Assembly (NCBI RefSeq): GCF_900116765.1
Contig: NZ_UETC01000001.1
Span: 744,001-808,000, forward strand
Direction: 5' to 3'
DNA length: 64,000 nucleotides
Source of the DNA: Jannaschia seohaensis
Lineage (GTDB): Bacteria > Pseudomonadota > Alphaproteobacteria > Rhodobacterales > Rhodobacteraceae
In this document: in pieces, positions 58,807 through 64,000 of the stretch
Position numbering within the stretch: position 1 is the stretch's first letter
How the letters are laid out: each line of letters begins with the position of its first letter
Program-made: the position numbers and the translations under genes
Notes under the pieces: model-generated
Database searches by the model: none
Told to the model about the DNA's origin: nothing
The model's input: only the letters and a program-made list of their open reading frames with translations

Positions 58807-59115
58807 ATGACCGACGCCAAGACCCGTCTGCTCGCCCGACGCCAGGAACTCACCGGCGATCTCGCCCGGATCGAGGACCAACTCGACGATCCCGCCCCGA
58901 AGGATTGGGAGGACGCCGCCTCCGAGCGTCAGGGCGACGAGGTGCTGGAAGCGCTCGGGGAACACGACCGGAGAGAGCTGCGCGCCATCGACGCGGCCCT
59001 CGCGCGCATCGCGGACGGCACCTATGGCACCTGCGCGAAATGCGGCGGCGAGATCACGCCGGAGCGGCTCGAAGCCGTCCCGACCGCCGTGTTCTGCCGC
59101 ACCTGCGCGGCCTGA
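58807..59115 (+). CDS. TraR/DksA C4-type zinc finger protein
   Basis: 102 aa. The ATG has GGAG seven bases upstream. An N-terminal coiled-coil region (about 1-70; LLARRQELTGDLARIEDQL) leads to a C-terminal zinc finger CAKCGGEITPERLEAVPTAVFCRTC (C-x2-C-x17-C-x2-C), the DksA/TraR fold. DksA-like proteins enter the RNA polymerase secondary channel with ppGpp; this short type lacks the long DksA N-terminal helices. The acidic tip (D-x-x-D-x-A) is replaced by DDPAPKDWED, so direct DksA function is unsure. Preceded by an FNR-like box. Followed by a hairpin at 59175-59201. Confidence 0.88.
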   Translation: MTDAKTRLLARRQELTGDLARIEDQLDDPAPKDWEDAASERQGDEVLEALGEHDRRELRAIDAALARIADGTYGTCAKCGGEITPERLEAVPTAVFCRTCAA

Positions 59116-59174
59116 CCTCCGCCCCGAGCCCGCGCCGCGCCTCCCAAGCAGCGCGGGATCACCGAGCGGATGGC

Positions 59175-59201
59175 GGGGCCGGCGCCCTCGGAACCGGCCC
59201 C
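59175..59201 (+). terminator. Hairpin after the DksA-type gene
   Basis: GGGGCCGG / CCGGCCCC form an 8-bp perfect stem with an 11-nt loop, 59 bp after the DksA-type stop and 46 bp before the next start. No U-run. Confidence 0.5.
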
Positions 59202-59247
59202 CACCCCCTGCGCGTTCTCCGGATGACTGCAATGAACGGAGGCGCAC

Positions 59248-59724
59248 ATGACCCCGCAAGAGCTCGAACAGAAATTCTGGTCGCATCTCGAAAGCGACCG
59301 GACCGTCTTCCTCGCCACCGAGGGGGCCAAGCCCCGGCCCATGCACGCCGCCTTCGAAGGCAAAGCCGCGCCCATCTGGTTCTTCACCAGCTACGACACC
59401 GAACTGGGCGAAGTGCTCAAGCAGGGGCCCCGCGAGGCTACCATGACCTTCGCAGCCAAGGGCCACGACTTCTGGGCCTCCGCCTCGGGGCAGCTGACGC
59501 TCGACAACGACAAGGCCGTCATCGACCGGTTGTGGAGCCCGTTCGTCGCCGCCTGGTACGATGGCAAGACGGACCCGAAGCTGGCCCTCGCCCGCTACGA
59601 TATCCGCGAGGCGCATCTCTGGGAGGACGGCTCCTCCCTGGTCGCCGGCATCCAGAGCCTGCTCGGCCGTGACCCGAAAGAGAGCGCCGAGGACAAGACG
59701 GGCCATATCCGCATGGCGGGCTGA
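59248..59724 (+). CDS. General-stress-protein-26-type PNPOx-like protein
   Basis: 158 aa. DRTVFLATEGAKPRPMHAAF (about 17-36), PIWFFTSYDTELGEVLKQG (about 42-60), ATMTFAAKGHDFWASASGQLTLDNDKAVIDRLWSPFVAAWYDG-KTDP (about 64-110): the GSP26 split-barrel pattern (F-x-A-x-D-x-x-x-x-x-I-x-x-L-W-x-x-x-x-x-A-W-x-x-x-G) of pyridoxamine 5'-phosphate oxidase-like flavin-binding stress proteins. Likely binds FMN or FAD; the physiological substrate is unknown. Its 3' end is followed by a 12-bp tandem repeat and a terminator hairpin. Confidence 0.88.
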   Translation: MTPQELEQKFWSHLESDRTVFLATEGAKPRPMHAAFEGKAAPIWFFTSYDTELGEVLKQGPREATMTFAAKGHDFWASASGQLTLDNDKAVIDRLWSPFVAAWYDGKTDPKLALARYDIREAHLWEDGSSLVAGIQSLLGRDPKESAEDKTGHIRMAG

Positions 59725-59749
59725 CGGACAGGCACGCGGGCCGAGGACG

Positions 59750-59797
59750 GTCACGACCGCCGTCACGACCCGCGTCACGACCGATATCACGACCTGC
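59750..59797. repeat. Four tandem copies of a 12-bp unit
   Basis: Units at 59750-59761, 59762-59773, 59774-59785 and 59786-59797, each [GA]TCACGACC plus three variable bases. The tract lies in the gap between convergent genes and ends just before the terminator hairpin. Confidence 0.8.
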
Positions 59798-59799
59798 CG

Positions 59800-59821
59800 C
59801 GCCCCCGGTCTCCCGGGGGCG
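59800..59821. terminator. Bidirectional hairpin terminator
   Basis: CGCCCCCGG-TCTC-CCGGGGGCG, a perfect 9-bp stem with a 4-nt loop, between the stops of convergent PNPOx-like and VOC genes. Confidence 0.75.
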
Positions 59822-59829
59822 TCCTGCGG

Positions 59830-60246
59830 TCAGACCCGGCCGTTGATCTCGATGAGGTTGCCCTCCGGGTCCTCCAGATAGACATGGCGCAGGCCCGGAA
59901 TGGCGAACTCCCCCGTCACCGAATGCGCGATCCCCGCGGCCCGCAGCCGCCCGATCACCGCGTCGAGGTCATCCACCTGAAACGCCACATGCCCGCCCAC
60001 CGACGGGTTGAAGGCCAGATCGTTCCGCTTGGCGAATTCCTTGTCCGGCGCAATGAGATGCAGGCCCGAATGCCCGTCCCGGCCATCGCCCAGAAGCGCC
60101 AGCTTGTCCGGGTCGCCGGGCAGGTAGCCGCGGGATTTCGGGAAGGCCCAGGGCGTCTCGCGCATGCCCAGGATCTCGGTGTAGAAGGCCGCCGCGCGTC
60201 GCACGTCCTTCGCCTCCAGATTGACGTGATGAATGCTCCAAGCCAT
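59830..60246 (-). CDS. VOC family protein (glyoxalase/dioxygenase superfamily)
   Basis: 138 aa from the ATG preceded by GGGAGGATCAC (MAWSIHHVNLEAKDV); the 31-aa upstream extension is unlikely. Two beta-alpha-beta-beta-beta units of the vicinal-oxygen-chelate fold: HHVNLEAKDVRRAAAFYTEILGM (about 6-28) and GGHVAFQVDDLDAVIGRLRAAG (about 85-106), with HVYLEDPEGNLIEING at the end. His 7, the His in GLHLI and Glu in NLIEI are candidate metal ligands. Substrate unknown. Confidence 0.88.
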   Translation of the reverse strand: MAWSIHHVNLEAKDVRRAAAFYTEILGMRETPWAFPKSRGYLPGDPDKLALLGDGRDGHSGLHLIAPDKEFAKRNDLAFNPSVGGHVAFQVDDLDAVIGRLRAAGIAHSVTGEFAIPGLRHVYLEDPEGNLIEINGRV

Positions 60247-60307
60247 GTGATCCTCCCGCTGGCAGTCCTCTCGCGCCCACCCTACATCCCCCGCAAAGGA
60301 GATGCCC

Positions 60308-62326
60308 ATGACCAACCCCCTTCTCGCCCCCTGGACCACGCCGTTCGAGATGCCGCCCTTCGGCGGTATGTCCGACGAGGATTTCGGCCCGGCCTTGGAG
60401 CAGGGGATGGAGGAGGGGCGCGCCGCCTACGCCGCCATCGCCGCCAATCCGGAGCCGCCGAGCTTCGACAATACGATCGAGGCGATGGAGCGCGCGGATG
60501 CCACGCTCGACCGGGTGGCGGGCGTCTTCTACAACCTCGCCGGCGCCGACAGCACGCCCGCGCGGGAGGCCTTGCAGCGCGAGATGGCGCCGAAACTGTC
60601 GGCCTATTCCTCCGAGATCACCAACAACAAGGCGCTGTTTTCACGCATTGAAACAATTTGGAATCAAAGGGATAACTTAGACCTCACCGAAGAGCAGCAG
60701 CGCGTGCTGATGCTGACCCGGCGCGGCTTCGTCCGCGCGGGGGCCGCGCTGGAAGGTGCTGCGGCGGAGCGTTTGACCGAGGTGAAATCCCGCCTTGCCA
60801 CGCTGGGCACCCAGTTCGCCCAGAACCTGCTGGCCGATGAGCGCAATTGGTTCATGGACCTCTCCGAGGCGGACATGGAGGGCTTGCCGGACTTCGTGAA
60901 GGACACGGCCCGCGCCGCCGGCAAGGAGCGGGACCGTCCCGGCGCGGTCGTGACGCTCAACCGCTCCCTCATCGTGCCCTTCCTCCAGTTCTCCCCTCGT
61001 CGCGACCTGCGCGAGAAAGCCTATGAGGCCTGGACCGCACGTGGGGCCAATGGCGGCGAGACGGACAATCGCGATATCGCGACCGAGATCCTCAAGCTGC
61101 GGGAAGAGCGGGCAAATCTGCTCGGCTATGACAGTTTCGCGGCCTATAAGTTGGAGCCCGAGATGGCGGGCACGCCCGAAGCCGTGCGCGACCTGCTGAT
61201 GAAGGTTTGGGAGCCGGCGAAAACCGCCGCCTTGGCCGATGCCGAACATCTTTCCCGCATGGCCACCGCCGACGGCATTACCGGCCCGCTGGAGCCGTGG
61301 GACTGGCGCTACTACGCCGAAAAGCGGCGCGTCGAACTGCATGATCTGGACGAGACGGAGCTCAAGCCCTTCTTCCAGCTCGACCGCATGATCGAGGCGC
61401 AGTTCGCCTGCGCCAACCGTCTGTTCGGGCTGGAATTCGCGCCGCTCGACATCGAGGTCTATCACCCCGACGTGCGCGCCTGGGAAGTCACGCGCGACGG
61501 CAAGCACCTGGCCGTCTTCCTGGGCGACTACTTCGCCCGCTCGTCCAAACGCTCCGGCGCGTGGTGCAGCGCGATGCGGTCGCAATCGGCGCTCGACGGG
61601 GAGGTCCGTCCCATCGTCGTCAATGTCTGCAACTTCGCGAAGGGCGACCCCGCGCTGCTGAGCTATGACGACGCCCGGACCCTCTTCCACGAATTCGGCC
61701 ACGCGCTGCATCAGATGCTGTCGGACGTGACCTACCAGTCGATCAGCGGAACCTCGGTGGCGCGCGATTTCGTCGAACTGCCGTCGCAGCTTTACGAACA
61801 CTGGCTGGAAGTGCCCGAAGTGCTGGCCGAATTCGCGACCCATGCCGAGACCGGGGAGGCGATGCCCGAAGCTCTGCGCGACCGGCTGCTGCGGGCCGCG
61901 ACCTACGACATGGGCTTCGCGACGGTCGAGTACGTCGCCTCCGCCCTGGTCGATCTGGCCTTCCATGACGGGCCCGCGCCGGCCGATCCGATGCAACGCC
62001 AGGCCGAAGTGCTGGAAACCATCGAGATGCCGCGCGCCATCCGCATGCGCCACGCCACGCCGCATTTCGCCCATGTCTTTGCGGGGGACGGCTATTCCTC
62101 GGGTTACTACAGCTACATGTGGTCCGAGGTGATGGACGCGGACGCTTTTGCCGCCTTCGAGGAAAAGGGCGACCCGTTCGATGCGGAACTGGCGAGGAAG
62201 CTGGAGGAGAGCATTCTCAGCACCGGCGGCTCTCGGGATGCCGCCGAACTCTACACCGCGTTTCGCGGGCGGCTGCCCGGGGTGGAGGCGCTGCTTAAGG
62301 GGCGGGGGCTCGACGACGCGGCCTGA
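60308..62326 (+). CDS. M3 family metallopeptidase (oligopeptidase A / dipeptidyl carboxypeptidase type)
   Basis: 672 aa. Start at the second ATG of a pair (60302, 60308); AGGAG ends one base before the first, so the second has proper spacing. Zinc site H-E-F-G-H in LFHEFGHALHQML (about 461-473) with the third ligand Glu about 25 residues later (FVELPSQLYEHW). Other family blocks: SVNFNNKALFS-like SSEITNNKALFSRIE, FLQFSPRRDLREKAYEAWTARGANGGETDNR and GYSSGYYSYMWSEVMDADAF (C-terminal substrate region). Cytosolic peptidase for short peptides, including cleaved signal peptides in E. coli OpdA. Confidence 0.95.
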   Translation: MTNPLLAPWTTPFEMPPFGGMSDEDFGPALEQGMEEGRAAYAAIAANPEPPSFDNTIEAMERADATLDRVAGVFYNLAGADSTPAREALQREMAPKLSAYSSEITNNKALFSRIETIWNQRDNLDLTEEQQRVLMLTRRGFVRAGAALEGAAAERLTEVKSRLATLGTQFAQNLLADERNWFMDLSEADMEGLPDFVKDTARAAGKERDRPGAVVTLNRSLIVPFLQFSPRRDLREKAYEAWTARGANGGETDNRDIATEILKLREERANLLGYDSFAAYKLEPEMAGTPEAVRDLLMKVWEPAKTAALADAEHLSRMATADGITGPLEPWDWRYYAEKRRVELHDLDETELKPFFQLDRMIEAQFACANRLFGLEFAPLDIEVYHPDVRAWEVTRDGKHLAVFLGDYFARSSKRSGAWCSAMRSQSALDGEVRPIVVNVCNFAKGDPALLSYDDARTLFHEFGHALHQMLSDVTYQSISGTSVARDFVELPSQLYEHWLEVPEVLAEFATHAETGEAMPEALRDRLLRAATYDMGFATVEYVASALVDLAFHDGPAPADPMQRQAEVLETIEMPRAIRMRHATPHFAHVFAGDGYSSGYYSYMWSEVMDADAFAAFEEKGDPFDAELARKLEESILSTGGSRDAAELYTAFRGRLPGVEALLKGRGLDDAA

Positions 62327-62336
62327 GGCGTTGGCC

Positions 62337-62462
62337 TCAGCGGCGGCTGTCGGCTTGGGGAGTTTCCTGCGCCTCGTCCTTGGAGCGTTCCCGCATGTTC
62401 TGGGCCAGGATCTCGACCAAAGCGTCGAGGTCCAGGTTCCGGGGCAGGGCGGTTTTCTTCAT
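62337..62462 (-). CDS. Small hypothetical protein (41 aa)
   Basis: 41 aa, starting MKKTALPRNLDLDALVEILAQ, a charged amphipathic helix with a polar tail (ERSKDEAQETPQADSRR). GAGGAA lies about nine bases upstream of the ATG. It fits exactly between the convergent M3 peptidase gene and the divergent inositol-monophosphatase-like gene. A well-placed ribosome site and sensible composition support it, but no family is recognised. Confidence 0.6.
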   Translation of the reverse strand: MKKTALPRNLDLDALVEILAQNMRERSKDEAQETPQADSRR

Positions 62463-62543
62463 GGCAATCTTCCTCTTGAAATGACGTCAGGGTAAGCCGG
62501 GCGGGACCGGCGCCCCTAGTCCGGTTTTCGACCCGGAGCGTTT

Positions 62544-63374
62544 ATGCCAATTTCCGCCGACCAGGCCGCCGCCCTTACCGATGCCGTCCGCGCCGTCGCG
62601 CGGGCCGAGATCGTCCCCCGCTTCCGTGCCTTGAGCGCCGGAGAGATCGACGAGAAATCCAGCTTCGACGACCTCGTGACCGTGGCCGACCGGGCGGCGG
62701 AGGCCGCGCTGACGGCCAAGGTTGGCGCTATCCTCCCCGGCGACACCGTCATCGGAGAAGAGGCCGTGTCCGAGGACCGCTCCCTTCTCGATCGGGTGGG
62801 CGAGGGCCGCGTGACGGTGATCGACCCGATCGACGGGACGTGGAATTTCGCCCATGGCAACGCGAATTACGGCGTCATCGTCGCCGTCGTGGAGGGCGGG
62901 GAGACGGTCTGGGGGCTGCTCTACGATCCCTCCTTCGACGATTGGATCGAGGCGCATCGCGGGGGCGGTGCGGTCTATATGCGAGACGGACGGCGGACGC
63001 CGCTCCGGCTCCCGACCACGGAGGACCCGCCGGCGCGGCTGCGCGGCAATGTGGGCTTCTACATGTTCCCCGAGGCCGACCGCCCCGGCCTGGCCGCCAC
63101 CACGCACCTGTTCCGCCGCGCGACGTCGCTCGGCGCAAGTCTGCACGAATACCGCTCTCAGGCGCAGGGCCACACGGATTTCTGCCTCAACGGAATGCTC
63201 AACGTCTGGGATCATGCGGCGGGCGCGCTGATCCTGCGGGAGGCGGGCGGCGTCGCCCGGCTGCTGGATGGGCGCGACTACGCGCCCACCCTGCACGCGG
63301 GGCGGCTGCTGACCGCCCGGACCGAGGCGATGTGGGAGCATCTGGCTGGGATCTTCAACGACGCGCTCACCTAG
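62544..63374 (+). CDS. Inositol monophosphatase family protein
   Basis: 276 aa. Li+-sensitive phosphatase motifs: VTVADRAAEAAL (about 46-57), VIGEEAVSED (about 72-81; metal-binding Glu), VIDPIDGTWNFAHGN (about 92-106; D-P-[IL]-D-G-T) and LNVWDHAAGALILREAGG (about 220-237; W-D-x-A-A-G). Family members hydrolyse inositol phosphate, histidinol phosphate (HisN), 3'-phosphoadenosine phosphate or fructose-bisphosphate; the motifs do not decide, and the GEEAVSED version resembles histidinol-phosphatase/IMPase-like enzymes of Rhodobacterales. Its stop overlaps the stop of the convergent VOC gene. Confidence 0.9.
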   Translation: MPISADQAAALTDAVRAVARAEIVPRFRALSAGEIDEKSSFDDLVTVADRAAEAALTAKVGAILPGDTVIGEEAVSEDRSLLDRVGEGRVTVIDPIDGTWNFAHGNANYGVIVAVVEGGETVWGLLYDPSFDDWIEAHRGGGAVYMRDGRRTPLRLPTTEDPPARLRGNVGFYMFPEADRPGLAATTHLFRRATSLGASLHEYRSQAQGHTDFCLNGMLNVWDHAAGALILREAGGVARLLDGRDYAPTLHAGRLLTARTEAMWEHLAGIFNDALT

Positions 63375-63745
63375 CGATAGCTGACCATCTCGATCTCGAT
63401 CCCCTCCGGGCCGTCGAAATAGAACCGGCGGCCCGGCTCGTAATCGGCATGGTTGTGGGGGGTGTAGCCCGCGGCCTTCACCCGTGCCTCGGCGGCGTCC
63501 AGGTCGTCGGTGACGACGCCGAGATGGTTCACGGCGGCATGAGTTACATAGCTGCTGCCCGCATCCGCGACGGTTCCCTTCGGTGCATAGAGCGCAACGT
63601 AGGAGTCATCGTCGCCGACATGGACGCTGTAGCCGCCGTCCTTGGCCGGCCCCGACCACCGCACATGCCAGTCCAATAGGTCACTGAGCACGTCGGCGGT
63701 GGCATCCGGGTCGCGGACGGTCAGGTTCACATGTTCAAGTTGCAT
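63371..63745 (-). CDS. VOC family protein (glyoxalase-like), divergent from SoxR-like regulator
   Basis: 124 aa. VOC fold: QLEHVNLTVRDPDATADVLSDLLDWHVRW (about 2-30) and THAAVNHLGVVTDDLDAAEARVKAAGYTP (about 67-96), ending FYFDGPEGIEIEMVSY. Candidate metal ligands are His 5, His 74 and Glu near 120. Convergent with the phosphatase gene (stop codons overlap) and divergent from the SoxR-like gene with a palindromic operator between, so it is probably regulated by it, perhaps in detoxification. Substrate unknown. Confidence 0.88.
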   Translation of the reverse strand: MQLEHVNLTVRDPDATADVLSDLLDWHVRWSGPAKDGGYSVHVGDDDSYVALYAPKGTVADAGSSYVTHAAVNHLGVVTDDLDAAEARVKAAGYTPHNHADYEPGRRFYFDGPEGIEIEMVSYR

Positions 63746-63782
63746 CTGGTTGTCCTTTCCTCTTGACGGCGGCCTTGTCGGC

Positions 63783-63800
63783 CCTCGACCAAGGTCGAGG
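63783..63800. promoter_or_regulatory. Palindromic MerR/SoxR-type operator between VOC and regulator genes
   Basis: CCTCGACC-AA-GGTCGAGG: 8-bp arms, like the CCTCAA...TTGAGG SoxR box. On the minus strand a TTGACC (-35-like) at 63798-63803 overlaps the outer end, so a 19-bp-spaced promoter of the VOC gene is possible. The divergent regulator ATG is 18 bp to the right. Confidence 0.6.
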
Positions 63801-63817
63801 TCAAGAGGAAAAATGCC

Positions 63818-64000
63818 ATGCCCGCGCGCGAGCTCACCATCGGCCAGATCGCCGAGCGATCCGGCCTGACGATCAGCCAGATCCGGTTCTACGAGAAGAA
63901 GGGCCTGATCTCACCGCCCCGCAATCGCGGCGGCCAGCGCCGCTTCCCCCGAGCGGAACTGCGGCGCCTGGCCTTCATCCGCGCGGCCCAGCGGCTGGGG
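63818..64000 (+). CDS. soxR: MerR-family transcriptional regulator, SoxR-like (partial)
   Basis: First 61 codons; the gene runs off the right edge. MerR helix-turn-helix and wing: LTIGQIAERSGLTISQIRFYEKKGLISPPRNRGGQRRFPRAELRRLAFIRAAQRLG, split at family positions, with the RNRGGQRR wing and A-Q-R-[LI]-G that SoxR proteins share. The [2Fe-2S] cysteines of SoxR lie beyond the window, so assignment is by the N-terminus only. A second ATG at 63813 is out of frame. It faces the VOC gene over a palindromic operator and is likely autoregulated from it. Confidence 0.75.
   Translation, partial: MPARELTIGQIAERSGLTISQIRFYEKKGLISPPRNRGGQRRFPRAELRRLAFIRAAQRLG

Overview
The window is high-GC chromosomal DNA from an alphaproteobacterium, almost certainly of the order Rhodobacterales (Rhodobacter/Roseobacter group). 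This rests on protein types and gene order: an SDR-uvrC-pgsA-moaD-moaE run, a divergent sulfotransferase / GT14 glycosyltransferase pair, a flgE-flgK-flgL-flgI run with motB upstream, Hint-domain and RTX proteins, and FNR-type boxes matching the FnrL consensus. No phage, insertion sequence, CRISPR array, rRNA or tRNA gene was found. Most genes sit in tightly packed runs with 1- or 4-base start/stop overlaps, so start sites are usually well constrained.

Left part (1-17.8 kb). A five-gene minus-strand operon links tamA and tamB to two half-size pqiA genes and pqiB, joining two classes of envelope-spanning lipid/protein transport machine in one transcript. TamB is long (1694 aa) and carries eight consecutive repeats of exactly 60 residues. 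Then come a phospholipase D-type protein, a nitrate/nitrite-sensing (NIT) HAMP membrane protein with no output domain, and a three-gene cluster of circularly permuted ATP-grasp, alpha-E and transglutaminase. In other genomes this cluster typically accompanies the Anbu proteasome-like protease, which here lies about 20 kb away at 35.2-36.0 kb. An FAD oxidoreductase follows, under what looks like a class II FnrL (low-oxygen) promoter.

Middle (17.8-36 kb). Molybdopterin synthase genes (moaE, moaD), pgsA and uvrC; a pteridine-reductase-like SDR, a cation/calcium antiporter, an unlisted 56-aa zinc-ribbon protein and an S49 peptidase, all coupled; a flagellar block (flgI, flgL, flgK, flgE, motB); and an AttEFGH-like ABC exporter operon (ATPase, FtsX-type permease, lipocalin-like hydrolase, PNPOx-like protein). 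Anbu ends this part.

Right part (36-64 kb). Mostly single genes and short operons: Hint protein, atypical SDR, TspO-like membrane protein, orphan family-5 solute-binding protein, SH3 protein, D-2-hydroxyacid dehydrogenase, a 900-aa RTX protein, sulfotransferase and GT14 transferase, denD, a lipoprotein, an adenosine kinase-like PfkB kinase, nth, an AraC/MGMT fusion, FMN reductase, a TPP enzyme, a decayed flavin monooxygenase pseudogene, lepA, a broken DUF4160 gene with its DUF2442 partner, an entericidin-like peptide, a DksA/TraR-type zinc-finger protein with an FNR-like box, a PNPOx-like stress protein, two VOC proteins, an M3 oligopeptidase, a 41-aa hypothetical, an inositol-monophosphatase-like enzyme, and the start of a SoxR-like MerR regulator facing its palindromic operator. 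Short intergenic repeat families (two kinds of palindromic element and one 12-bp tandem repeat) are concentrated in 50-60 kb.

Functions are assigned from recognisable motifs and remembered family features; no database search was run.
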